Assembly: GCA_017467105.1 (NCBI GenBank)
Contig: JAFTSU010000028.1
Coordinates: forward strand, 99,926 to 163,925
DNA from: Clostridia bacterium
GTDB taxonomy: Bacteria > Bacillota > Clostridia > Oscillospirales > CAG-272
Direction: 5' to 3'
Length of the DNA stretch: 64,000 nt
This document shows positions 36,431 to 44,432 of this stretch, one piece after another. The notes beneath the pieces are model-generated. The model had not been told where the DNA came from, searched no databases, and saw only the letters and a list, made by a program, of their open reading frames with translations. Each line of letters starts with the position of its first letter. Within the stretch, counting starts at the first letter, position 1. The translations under genes and the position numbers were made by a program.

Positions 36431-36985
36431 TCAGATCTCCATTATCTCCTTGGTCTTAGCCGCGGTAATGGAGTCGATCTCCTTTATGTACTTATCGGTA
36501 AGGTCCTGAATAAGCTTGTCGGACTGCTTTGCCTCATCCTCGGTCATAACTGAATTCTTCTTATCTGCCTTAACCTTATCATTTGCGTCGCGGCGGATAT
36601 TTCTGATAGCGACCTTAGCATCCTCGCCCATCTTAGATATCTGCTTGGAAAGCTCCTTTCTACGCTCCTCAGTCGTAGGAGGGAAGGAGAGACGGATAGC
36701 AGAGCCGTCGTTCTGAGGATTGATGCCGATATCAGAGGTGAGAATAGCCTTCTCTATGCCCTTCATAGCGGACTTATCCCAAGCGGTGATGGTGATGGTG
36801 CGAGCGTCAGTCACCTTGATCTCTGCGATGGAGGATATGGGAGTGGGGGAGCCGTAGTAATCAACCATAACTCTCTTGAGAACGTCGGGATTTGCTCTGC
36901 CCGCTCTGATAGTGGAGAGGTTTTCCGAATATGAGCTAATGGTTTTCTGCATTTTTGATTCGTATTCTTTGGTATCTATTTTCAT
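36431..36985 (-). CDS. frr: Ribosome recycling factor
   Basis: Works with EF-G to split ribosomes after termination. The 184-residue protein has the typical N-terminal SENLSTIRAGRANPDVL and the middle ISSIAEIKVTDARTITI, with a long C-terminal helix. It lies between pyrH (107-base gap) and uppS, the conserved order in Firmicutes. Confidence 0.97.
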   Translation of the reverse strand: MKIDTKEYESKMQKTISSYSENLSTIRAGRANPDVLKRVMVDYYGSPTPISSIAEIKVTDARTITITAWDKSAMKGIEKAILTSDIGINPQNDGSAIRLSFPPTTEERRKELSKQISKMGEDAKVAIRNIRRDANDKVKADKKNSVMTEDEAKQSDKLIQDLTDKYIKEIDSITAAKTKEIMEI

Positions 36986-37092
36986 AGCTTCCTCCTATAT
37001 ATTTTATAGTATTTTTAGAAAAATATTCAAGATTTTTCCACGGTACAAAGCAATATGGCCGCACCGGGTGGCTCGCCGGGTAATACCGCCTC

Positions 37093-37791
37093 TTATTCGG
37101 GTGAGATGACCGTACCGAGAGACTCTCCGCGTATAGCCTTAAGAATATCCTCCGGCTCACGAAGACCGAATACGCGAATGGGCATACCCACGGACATACA
37201 GAACGCGGTGGCAGTCGCGTCGATCGCCTTCAGATTCATGGAAAGCACCTCGGATGCCTTGATATGCTCTATCCTCTTGGCATTCGGGTTCTTACGAGGG
37301 TCATCGGTATAGATATAATCCACGTTCTTCGCCATAAGCATAGCGTCAGCGCCGATCTCGGACGCTCTGACCGCGCCTGCAGTATCGGTAGAAAGGAACG
37401 GAATTCCAAGTCCCGCGCCGAATACAACCGCCTTACCTGACTGAAGAGCGCTCACAGCCTCCTCGGCGGAATAGGGCTTAGCGAAGGGGGACATAGAAAC
37501 GGCAGTCATAACCTCACAGCCAACGCCCGCCCTCTCGATAGAATCCTTAAGATAGATCGAGTTAATAACAGTTGCCAGCATACCCATACGGTCTGCCGCC
37601 GTTCTGTCCATATCGCTGCCCTGTCTGCCGCGCCAAATATTTCCCGCTCCTACGACTACGGCTATTTCGTAGCCCTCGCCCACAGCAGTTGCTACCGCTC
37701 TGGCTACACGGTCTACGAATGCTGAGTCGTAAAGCTCGCCTGTTCCGTTGGAAAGCGCCTCGCCTGACAGCTTAAGTAAAATACGTTTCAT
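37093..37791 (-). CDS. pyrH: UMP kinase PyrH
   Basis: Phosphorylates UMP to UDP for pyrimidine nucleotide synthesis. The 232-residue amino acid kinase-fold protein starts RILLKLSGEAL, has VVGAGNIWRGR, MGMLATVINSI, and the late VDYIYTDDPRKNPNA motif. It is followed by frr as usual. The common upstream pair rpsB-tsf is absent; a transketolase pair is there instead. A GC-rich hairpin lies in the 55-base gap to the transketolase gene. Confidence 0.96.
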   Translation of the reverse strand: MKRILLKLSGEALSNGTGELYDSAFVDRVARAVATAVGEGYEIAVVVGAGNIWRGRQGSDMDRTAADRMGMLATVINSIYLKDSIERAGVGCEVMTAVSMSPFAKPYSAEEAVSALQSGKAVVFGAGLGIPFLSTDTAGAVRASEIGADAMLMAKNVDYIYTDDPRKNPNAKRIEHIKASEVLSMNLKAIDATATAFCMSVGMPIRVFGLREPEDILKAIRGESLGTVISPE

Positions 37792-37846
37792 AAATCCTAT
37801 ACCTTTCAGCTTCTTATTGAGGAGGACGGGGCTGTGCCCCGCCGTC

Positions 37847-38794
37847 TTATTTCTTGAGCGCTACTGCGGCACGAGCCTTTGCTGCGATGTTAGCGGCAGT
37901 GAGACCGTACATCTCGAGAAGCTCGGGAACCTTACCGCTCTTGCCAAACTTATCCTCAACTCCAACTCTCATTACGGGAACGGGACAGCTCTCTGCGAGA
38001 GTCTCGCAGACAGCGGCGCCAAGTCCGCCGATAATGCTGTGCTCCTCTGCGGTTACTACCGCGCCCGTCTTCTCAGCGTAGGATACGAGAAGCTCCTTGT
38101 CGATAGGCTTGATGGTATGTACGTTGATAACAGCCGCGCTGATGCCCTCTGCCGCGAGGATCTCGGATGCCTCTACTGCAAGGTGGGTCATATAGCCGGT
38201 AGCTACGAGGGTAACGTCTGTGCCGTCCTTGTAAACTACGCCGCGGCCAAGCTCGAACTTATAATCCGGAACGAGCTCAGGGGTGAGGTTCGGTACTGCA
38301 AATCTGCCGAAGCGAAGGTAGCAAGGGCCGTCGTGATTAAGCGCTGCCTCTACTGCCGCATAAGCCTCTGTAGCATCCGCGGGACAGATAACGCTCATGC
38401 CGGGAATAGTACGCATAAGCGCGAGATCCTCGCTGCACTGGTGTGTAGCGCCGTCCTCACCAACAGTGATGCTGGCGTGAGTGCCGACGATATTAACGTT
38501 AAGGTGGGGATAGCCGATGGAGTTTCTGATCTGCTCGTAGGCTCTGCCCGCAGCGAACATTGCGAAGGAGGTTGCGAAAACCTTCTTGCCCGTCGTAGCG
38601 ATACCTGCCGCTACGCTGACCATATTTCCCTCCGCGATACCGCAGTCGAAGAATCTCTCGGGAAACTTCTTCTTGAACATTCCTGTTTTGGTAGCCGCCG
38701 CAAGATCGGCGTCGAGAACGACGAAATCATATTTATCGCCAAGGGCGGAGAGAGCTTCGCCGTAGCTTTCTCTGGTTGCTTTCTTATCTGCCAT
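37847..38794 (-). CDS. Transketolase, C-terminal subunit
   Basis: Second half of a split transketolase of the pentose phosphate pathway. The 315-residue protein carries the pyrimidine-binding domain (FDCGIAEGNMVSVAAGIA, with the glutamate that activates thiamine diphosphate) and the C-terminal domain (VVTAEEHSIIGGLGAAV). It starts 11 bases after the stop of the N-terminal subunit gene, and the two make one enzyme. Split forms are common in Clostridia. Confidence 0.95.
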   Translation of the reverse strand: MADKKATRESYGEALSALGDKYDFVVLDADLAAATKTGMFKKKFPERFFDCGIAEGNMVSVAAGIATTGKKVFATSFAMFAAGRAYEQIRNSIGYPHLNVNIVGTHASITVGEDGATHQCSEDLALMRTIPGMSVICPADATEAYAAVEAALNHDGPCYLRFGRFAVPNLTPELVPDYKFELGRGVVYKDGTDVTLVATGYMTHLAVEASEILAAEGISAAVINVHTIKPIDKELLVSYAEKTGAVVTAEEHSIIGGLGAAVCETLAESCPVPVMRVGVEDKFGKSGKVPELLEMYGLTAANIAAKARAAVALKK

Positions 38795-38805
38795 GTCAGT
38801 ACTCC

Positions 38806-39645
38806 TTATTTAAGTGATTCAGCTATTTTCTCAAGATCGGCAATAGCTACCTTGTACAGATCCTCCTTGGGAGCGGCGCCGTGCCACTCGCAAGCGTTCT
38901 CCATATAGGATACGCCCTTGCCCTTGACGGACTTAGCGATAATAACGGTGGGCTTGCCCTTGACTGTACGCGCCTCGTTAAGCGCTGCCTCTATCTGATC
39001 AAGGTCGTGAGCGTCAATTGAAATAACGTGCCAGCCGAACGCGCGGAATTTCTCATCATGAGGCGTGGGGTTCATAACCTCCTTGATAGGACCGTCGATC
39101 TGAAGACCGTTCCAGTCGAGGAACGCTACGAGATTATCAAGCTTATAATGAGCGGCAAACATAGCTGCCTCCCAAACCTGACCCTCCTCGCTCTCACCGT
39201 CGCCAAGAACGGTGTATACGCGGTAGGTCTTGGAATCGATCTTGCCGGACAGAGCCATACCGCAAGCGGCAGAGAAGCCGAGACCGAGAGAGCCGGTGGT
39301 CATATCAACACCGGGTGTGCCCTTCATATCAGGGTGGCCCTGAAGATGAGAGGTCGTCTTACGAAGGGTCTTGAGATACTCCTTATCGAAGAAGCCGCGC
39401 TCGGCAAGAGCCGCGTAAAGCGCGGGGGCTGTATGACCCTTGGAGAGAACGAAGCGATCGCGCGCCTCCCACTTTGGATTCTTGGGATCGATATTCATCT
39501 CCTCAAAATAAAGATATGCCATAATTTCGGCAATAGACAGCGAGCCACCGGGATGACCGCAGCCAGCGTTGTAGACGCCCTCAATGATATCTATACGGAT
39601 ATCGTTGGCTATGCGGGCGAGAGAGAGTTTTTTTGACTGTTCCAT
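38806..39645 (-). CDS. Transketolase, N-terminal subunit
   Basis: First half of a split transketolase. The 279-residue protein has the thiamine diphosphate-binding domain: YNAGCGHPGGSLSIAEIMAYL, LSKGHTAPALYAAL, GSLGLGFSAACGMAL and the metal-binding VLGDGESEEGQVWEA followed by DWNG. GGAG lies ahead of the ATG. A near-consensus promoter is directly upstream, so this gene starts the transketolase transcript, which may continue into pyrH. Confidence 0.95.
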   Translation of the reverse strand: MEQSKKLSLARIANDIRIDIIEGVYNAGCGHPGGSLSIAEIMAYLYFEEMNIDPKNPKWEARDRFVLSKGHTAPALYAALAERGFFDKEYLKTLRKTTSHLQGHPDMKGTPGVDMTTGSLGLGFSAACGMALSGKIDSKTYRVYTVLGDGESEEGQVWEAAMFAAHYKLDNLVAFLDWNGLQIDGPIKEVMNPTPHDEKFRAFGWHVISIDAHDLDQIEAALNEARTVKGKPTVIIAKSVKGKGVSYMENACEWHGAAPKEDLYKVAIADLEKIAESLK

Positions 39646-39679
39646 AACTTATCTCCAATAAAAAAATATATTCTAATAT

Positions 39680-39708
39680 ATTTTACAACAAATAAAGAAA
39701 AATGTCAA
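39680..39708 (-). promoter_or_regulatory. Sigma-A promoter of the transketolase genes
   Basis: TTGACA (39703-39708) and TAAAAT (39680-39685) on the minus strand with a 17-bp spacer, about 35 bp before the start codon. Confidence 0.85.
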
Positions 39709-39798
39709 TATAAAATATATGAACAGGGACAATTTTTATCTGCTTCTTAATGCTTTTTTAACGTCTGCCCTATGTGAACGGGTCACGTGGAATACGCA

Positions 39799-39834
39799 GA
39801 AAAAGACAGAGGACGAAAAGCATCCTCTGTCTTT
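39799..39834 (-). terminator. Intrinsic terminator of the membrane protein gene
   Basis: A perfect 12-bp stem on the minus strand (39823-39834 with 39802-39813) with a short T run, 25 bases after the stop codon at 39860. Confidence 0.88.
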
Positions 39835-39859
39835 AAGATACTTAAGTATCGGTATGTGA

Positions 39860-40591
39860 TCAATATCTGCGTCTGGTCTTAGCCTGAACGATGAAGCCTA
39901 TAAGACCTGCAACTGCGATGAAGCCGATCTCCCACCACATCTCGTAGCCTGCACCGAGTGCAAGGTCGAACGCGGAAAGAATGGATACGAAGCAAAGGTA
40001 GAGTGTCCAACCGCCAAGGCATGCTGTGCCGAGCATCTCGATCCACTTTCTGAGAAGGAGAGCAAGAACAAGAACTACAACTGCAGCTACGATAGCTACG
40101 ATCATATTCTTGGTGTAAGCGGTGATCTCTGCGGGAAGAACGTCAGTCATGCAAAGAACGTATGTACCGTAGCCTGCAACGATAACGTAAGCAAGGAAGT
40201 AAACGAGCTTGCTGATAAGAGCTGCAACAAGGCCTACTGCAATACCTATGATCCAAGCCTCAATCTTAACTCCGAGACCGTCAATGAGACCGTCAATGAT
40301 GGGAGTTACGAAGATAGCACCGCAAGCAAAGCCTACTACGAAGCAAGCAATGACCTTCTGAAGACCAAGAAGCTTCTTACCGGCGAACACCTGTACGAGA
40401 GAAAGCACTGCAAGTATAGCAGGAAGAATCCAAGCAAGAGGAAGAAGGTCCTTAATGAAAGTAAGGCCCTGATTCCAGAAGGATTCAACAACGCCGCCCT
40501 CTACGGTTACCTGAGAGTAAACGTCTGAAAGCCAAGCGCCAATGTCCTTGAAGCTGTATTCAGCATTGGCAAGTTTAGTTAAAAAATCCAT
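39860..40591 (-). CDS. Multi-pass membrane protein of unknown function
   Basis: A 243-residue protein with a polar N-terminus of about 45 residues and some six to seven membrane segments (for example LAWILPAILAVLSLVQVF, then IIGIAVGLVAALISKLVYFL and MIVAIVAAVVVLVLALLLR), ending in a basic tail TRRRY. The glycine- and alanine-rich segments resemble DUF4203/TMEM198-like proteins, but this is a loose impression. Its own promoter and terminator make it a single-gene unit. Function unknown. Confidence 0.75.
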   Translation of the reverse strand: MDFLTKLANAEYSFKDIGAWLSDVYSQVTVEGGVVESFWNQGLTFIKDLLPLAWILPAILAVLSLVQVFAGKKLLGLQKVIACFVVGFACGAIFVTPIIDGLIDGLGVKIEAWIIGIAVGLVAALISKLVYFLAYVIVAGYGTYVLCMTDVLPAEITAYTKNMIVAIVAAVVVLVLALLLRKWIEMLGTACLGGWTLYLCFVSILSAFDLALGAGYEMWWEIGFIAVAGLIGFIVQAKTRRRY

Positions 40592-40645
40592 TACAACACC
40601 TCAATTTCGACGGTAGAAACCATCAATTATTTTTTGTTCGAAGAT

Positions 40646-40674
40646 ATTATATCATATAGAAAACGAAAAATCAA
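40646..40674 (-). promoter_or_regulatory. Promoter of the membrane protein gene at 39860
   Basis: TTGATT (40669-40674) and TATAAT (40646-40651) on the minus strand with a 17-bp spacer; the leader is about 50 bases with GAGGTG before the ATG. Confidence 0.8.
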
Positions 40675-41016
40675 GGGGGTTCGAAGAAAATATTGCAAAA
40701 TTTATCAACATTTTGTACATAATTTTTTGCAAGGATATTCCTCTATTGGTTATTTACTCACAAAAGCTCTGTCAAAATTCGGTACTGCCGCGAAAAAAGG
40801 CTCGTTTTTGTCAACTTTATATTACTTTCTTACACTATTTTGGATTTTTGGGAATAATTTCCCGGGGGATTTCAAAAAACGCAAGTCAGATTATAATTGC
40901 ATTTTAAAAGTGCGCTCGCAACCGTTCCGCAGCCCAAAACAGCGCTTTTTTATTTGTTTCATCGGTAATGTGAAAAGCGCCATTCCATATGTCTTACGAA
41001 GATTTCGCGAAAAGCC
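40675..41016. other. AT-rich gap before the CNNM leader
   Basis: No gene is supported. A bulged hairpin AAAAG(T)GCGCT / AGCGCTTTT (40906-40957) with a T run on the plus strand could be a terminator, but no plus-strand gene ends before it. Confidence 0.4.
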
Positions 41017-41045
41017 TTGACAAGACGGATAATGTATGGTATAAT
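41017..41045 (+). promoter_or_regulatory. Consensus promoter of the CNNM leader transcript
   Basis: Perfect TTGACA (41017-41022) and TATAAT (41040-41045) with a 17-bp spacer. The expected start near 41052 is about 200 bases ahead of the transporter gene. Confidence 0.9.
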
Positions 41046-41084
41046 ACTGAATAAATAACGCATTGACGATTTCTTGGAGGAAAT

Positions 41085-41141
41085 ATGGACGGCGACACAG
41101 ACGGGGATACTTGTCAGAGTACCGTAATACATATGATATAG
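41085..41141 (+). CDS. 18-residue acidic leader peptide upstream of the CNNM gene
   Basis: A short open frame, MDGDTDGDTCQSTVIHMI, with an excellent ribosome binding site (TTGGAGG, 4 bases before the ATG). It lies about 30 bases after the predicted transcription start. Its stop codon ends 3 bases before the first arm of a terminator hairpin, so a ribosome at the stop codon would cover that arm. The first eight residues hold four aspartates. These facts fit a leader peptide that controls termination; whether it is translated cannot be told from sequence. Confidence 0.6.
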   Translation: MDGDTDGDTCQSTVIHMI

Positions 41142-41144
41142 GAC

Positions 41145-41183
41145 GGCACAGCCACACTCTCGGGTATGGCTATGCCTTTTTTT
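41145..41183 (+). terminator. Leader terminator (attenuator candidate) ahead of the CNNM gene
   Basis: A 10-bp stem with one mismatch (41145-41154 with 41167-41176), a 12-base loop and seven T residues. It lies between the promoter and the transporter gene, so it must be passed by read-through unless a weak second promoter exists (an isolated TATAAT at 41216-41221 lacks a -35 box). Confidence 0.85.
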
Positions 41184-41223
41184 GCTTTCACAAATTCTCT
41201 CTTGCGTTATATAACTATAATAA

Positions 41224-41265
41224 ATGAAAGGTAGTTTTTCAACACAATCATGGAACCTCACTTAG
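41224..41265 (+). other. Possible 13-residue upstream frame overlapping the CNNM start
   Basis: An ATG at 41224 opens a 13-codon frame that ends 13 bases past the CNNM start codon in another frame. Neither this ATG nor the CNNM ATG has a good ribosome binding site close by; AAAGG at 41227-41231 is 18 bases from the CNNM ATG. Coupled translation is possible but unproven. Confidence 0.25.
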
Positions 41266-42563
41266 TTACGTATCTCGTTATAATCTTGATATGTATCATT
41301 CTCTCGGCGTATTTCTCCGCGACGGAGACCGCATTCTCCACCTTTAACCGTATCAGAGTCAAGAATATGGCTGAAAAGGGTAACAAAAAGGCGGCCGTGG
41401 CTCTTAAGCTCGCAGACAATTACGACAGCCTCATTTCCACAATACTTATAGGAAACAACATCGTTAATATTCTCAGCGCATCTCTGGCTACCCTTTTCTT
41501 CACCGGACTTATAAAAAGCAACCCCGATCTTGCAGCAACCGTATCAACGATCGTTCTCACTCTGATTGTTCTGATGTTCGGTGAGATCTCACCTAAGACT
41601 ATGGCGAAGAATTCACCCGACGCCTTTGTGCTTTTCTCCGCTCCTATCATCAAGGTCCTGGTTGTTTGCTTTACTCCCTTGAATTTCGTTATCAGCAAGT
41701 GGCAGGCGCTTCTTGCAAAGCTGACTAAAAACGACGATGATAAGGGTATGACAGAAGAGGAGCTTATCTCTATCATAGAGGAGGCAGAGGAGGACGGCGG
41801 TATTGACGAGGAGGAGAGCTCTCTTATCAAAAGCGCTATCGAGTTCGGCGACCTTGAGGTTGGAGATATTTTTACTCCCAGAATCGACATCACCTCCCTG
41901 CCCGTAACGGCGGATAAGGATACCGTTGAAAAGGTATTTACCGAGTCAGGATATTCACGAATTCCCGTCTATGAAAACGACCTTGACAACGTGCTTGGAA
42001 TACTCTACTACAAGGATTTCTTTGCGCTGGCGCACGAGAACAGCGTAAACATCACCGAAATACTGAAGCCCGTTATCTTCGTTGCCAAAACGCAGAAGGT
42101 TAACGATCTTATGAAGGATCTGCAGGAGAAGCAGCTTCATATGGCAGTTGTAACCGACGAGTACGGCTCCACGGCAGGTATCGTTACTCTGGAGGATATT
42201 CTGGAGGAGATCGTCGGAGATATCTGGGATGAGCATGACGAGATCGTGGAGGAGATCAAGGATCTCGGCGACGGTGAGTACGAGGTCTCCGGTATGGCAA
42301 ATATCGAGAAGCTCTTTGACGAGCTTGAAATTGAGCTTGACGAGGAACTGGATGCGGCAACCGCAAACGGCTGGGCAATGGCAGTTCTGGAGAGAATACC
42401 CGAGGAGGGTGACGTATTTGAATATAACGGACTCTCCGTTAAGGTTCTGCAGATGGACGGCAGAAGAATACAGACCCTGCATATCGTAGATACAAGACCC
42501 ACCGACGAGGACAAGACTGAGGAGTCCGACGAGACGAATAACGAGTCAGACTCCGAGCAGTAA
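41250..42563 (+). CDS. CNNM/CorC-family transporter (hemolysin-like, DUF21-CBS-CorC)
   Basis: Membrane protein of the family that exports or exchanges magnesium or related divalent ions. The 437-residue protein has a DUF21 membrane domain with four hydrophobic segments (residues 1-180, including YFSATETAFSTFNRIR), a CBS pair (about 200-325, VTDEYGSTAGIVTLEDILEE), and a C-terminal CorC_HlyC domain (about 345-425). The tail is highly acidic. Homologues such as MpfA of Staphylococcus protect against high Mg2+. The start codon lacks a clear ribosome binding site, which together with the leader peptide and terminator upstream suggests regulated expression. Confidence 0.92.
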   Translation: MEPHLVTYLVIILICIILSAYFSATETAFSTFNRIRVKNMAEKGNKKAAVALKLADNYDSLISTILIGNNIVNILSASLATLFFTGLIKSNPDLAATVSTIVLTLIVLMFGEISPKTMAKNSPDAFVLFSAPIIKVLVVCFTPLNFVISKWQALLAKLTKNDDDKGMTEEELISIIEEAEEDGGIDEEESSLIKSAIEFGDLEVGDIFTPRIDITSLPVTADKDTVEKVFTESGYSRIPVYENDLDNVLGILYYKDFFALAHENSVNITEILKPVIFVAKTQKVNDLMKDLQEKQLHMAVVTDEYGSTAGIVTLEDILEEIVGDIWDEHDEIVEEIKDLGDGEYEVSGMANIEKLFDELEIELDEELDAATANGWAMAVLERIPEEGDVFEYNGLSVKVLQMDGRRIQTLHIVDTRPTDEDKTEESDETNNESDSEQ

Positions 42564-42584
42564 TTATCAACTAAATACTCAAAA

Positions 42585-42628
42585 AAACGCGCCCACGGCT
42601 AAATTAGTCCGGGGGCGTGTTGATTTTT
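42585..42628 (+). terminator. Terminator of the CNNM gene
   Basis: AAACGCGCCC (42585-42594) pairs with the GGGGGCGTGTT segment (42611-42621), followed by GATTTTTA, 22 bases past the stop codon. Confidence 0.8.
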
Positions 42629-42727
42629 ATGGAGTGACAGTCAATATCATAGATTGCTAAAATCACTACCGCACTAGAAATTATCACCATAGGGAGCAAG
42701 CCTCGCATAAGGCAAATGCTATACTCT

Positions 42728-44290
42728 TTAAGGCTCTTCCGTGCAGTTGATCGCTCTGCCGCCATGACTTTTATCCGATCTCTTACGGTGAAAGACGGGA
42801 CGGATCGCCCGCGCGGCACCGATAAACGCGAAAATAAGACATAGGGTGAAAAGGACCTTCAAAACTATCCATGGGGCAGGTGAAGTGCTGCCGCCAAAGA
42901 GGAAGAGGGCGTCGGCAATTTTGCCCGCGGCAAGCGAGCAGCACAGAGGTGAGACAAGGCTTTTCAAAAAATGGAGCTTTATGCGTATTTTCCCGGTAAG
43001 TCTGGTCAGGGATAGAACAAAGTTGAATCCCTCCATAATGATGATCACAAGAGCGTAGCCCGTAATACCGAACACGGGAATAAGGAAAAACACGAGCGCC
43101 ACTGATAGAAGTGAGTCGGCTATATTTACCCACATAGAATAGACCTGCTCTCCTATCCCCTTAAGCACGTTGTCGGTAACGTGATCAAGATACATTATAG
43201 GAATGATTGGAGCGAGCATAGAGATATATCCGCCTACGTCGTACGAGCCGTAGATCACGTATCCCAGCTCCTCGGAAAAAACGTACAAAAGCACCGCGAC
43301 AACAGCCGAATAGCTAAGGGTCGTATTGAGCGCCTCTGAAGCGACCCTTGACATTCGCTCGTTGTCAGCTCTCGCAAAGTCCGAGGCAAACTCGGGAACC
43401 AAAAGCCCCGAGAACGAACTGAGCGGCGACATAGGATACAGCACCACTGGCAACGCCATACCGTGAAGGAGTCCATAGTGAGAGTATGCCTCCTCTCCGC
43501 TCTCTCCTCTGCCTATCAGCCTTTTCGGAATGAGTATATGCTCTATAGTAGTAAGCACCGATCTTACGTAGCTGCTAACACCCAGCGGAATGGCTGCAGA
43601 TGCAACGTCCTTAACACCTACACAGGTTTTTTTCGCAGCACGGGTGGGGTGTAATCGCCTATCCAGCATAAATTCCGCAAAGACGAGGACGAGAGACAGA
43701 AGCTCTGTAAGCGTGATGCCTATACAGAGCGCCGACACCGTACGTACTATGCCCTGCCCCCTCGTTTTTGTGACGAGAAAAACGGTAAGAACCATTCTCG
43801 CAAGCTGAGAAGCAACCTGGACGACGGCGTTGAAGCCAACTCGCCTGACACCAATAAAATAACCTGAAAGCACTGAGCATAATCCAACGCCGGTAAGAGA
43901 CAGCGACAGTATTCTGAACGCCGGTACAGTACGGCTGTCCGAGAGTATACTGCCGCCAATCAGCTCAGCGCCGAAAAACAAGGCAAGTGAGGATATAGCG
44001 CTGAAGGCGAGAGAATATACGGCAGAGGAGCGAAGTATAGATCCAACGTCACCCTCTCTTCCCTTGCCTATCGCCTCCGCCACAAGTCGAGTAACCGTCA
44101 GACTTATACCCGAGGTCGCAAGTGTTACCGCGAAAGAATATACGGTCATAACGGCGGTATATATACCCATTCCCTCCGCGCCTACCGCCCGTGAAATAAA
44201 CGCGCCGAAAAGCATAGACACGGTGCGCATAGCCAGCGCGACCGCCGTAAGTGTTAATCCGCTCCTTATAAACCTGCTTCTGTACCTCAT
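42728..44290 (-). CDS. SpoVB-like MOP-superfamily lipid flippase
   Basis: A 520-residue membrane protein with about 14 hydrophobic segments, of the polysaccharide exporter group that includes SpoVB and MurJ-like lipid II flippases. The N-terminus (TAVALAMRTVSMLFGAFISR then VGAEGMGIYTAVMTVYSFAV) and the middle PLGVSSYVRSVLTTIEHILI agree with clostridial SpoVB-type proteins, which act in cortex peptidoglycan synthesis. The ATG at 44290 has AAAAGGGG 4 bases upstream; a GTG at 44305 has none. It is a single gene; the exact lipid substrate is inferred from the family. Confidence 0.85.
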   Translation of the reverse strand: MRYRSRFIRSGLTLTAVALAMRTVSMLFGAFISRAVGAEGMGIYTAVMTVYSFAVTLATSGISLTVTRLVAEAIGKGREGDVGSILRSSAVYSLAFSAISSLALFFGAELIGGSILSDSRTVPAFRILSLSLTGVGLCSVLSGYFIGVRRVGFNAVVQVASQLARMVLTVFLVTKTRGQGIVRTVSALCIGITLTELLSLVLVFAEFMLDRRLHPTRAAKKTCVGVKDVASAAIPLGVSSYVRSVLTTIEHILIPKRLIGRGESGEEAYSHYGLLHGMALPVVLYPMSPLSSFSGLLVPEFASDFARADNERMSRVASEALNTTLSYSAVVAVLLYVFSEELGYVIYGSYDVGGYISMLAPIIPIMYLDHVTDNVLKGIGEQVYSMWVNIADSLLSVALVFFLIPVFGITGYALVIIIMEGFNFVLSLTRLTGKIRIKLHFLKSLVSPLCCSLAAGKIADALFLFGGSTSPAPWIVLKVLFTLCLIFAFIGAARAIRPVFHRKRSDKSHGGRAINCTEEP

Positions 44291-44384
44291 TTTTCCCCTT
44301 TTCACCTTCAGACGAATATACTCCGAAAAACAGAGGCAGTATCTATCCTCTCCGTAACGTAATACAATTAAAAAACATTAACCG

Positions 44385-44420
44385 AAAAAGAAAAGCCTCT
44401 CATAAAAATGTATGAGAGGC
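44385..44420 (-). terminator. Intrinsic terminator of the GH127 gene
   Basis: A perfect 10-bp stem on the minus strand (44411-44420 with 44395-44404), a 6-base loop and a T-rich run, 13 bases past the stop codon. Confidence 0.92.
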
Positions 44421-44432
44421 ATATTAAAATGA

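Noticed and set aside
37748-38908. 386-codon plus-strand open frame opposite transketolase and pyrH
   Set aside because: A long shadow frame caused by codon bias of the real genes; its product shows no known motif and crosses several gene boundaries.
41046-41183. Known Mg2+ or Mn2+ riboswitch (M-box or yybP-ykoY) before the CNNM gene
   Set aside because: The leader is too short for an M-box, and I could not find the conserved yybP-ykoY loops; the short frame and terminator explain it better.
41955-42482. 175-codon minus-strand frame inside the CNNM gene
   Set aside because: Fully antisense to a clear CNNM/CorC coding region, without a ribosome binding site.
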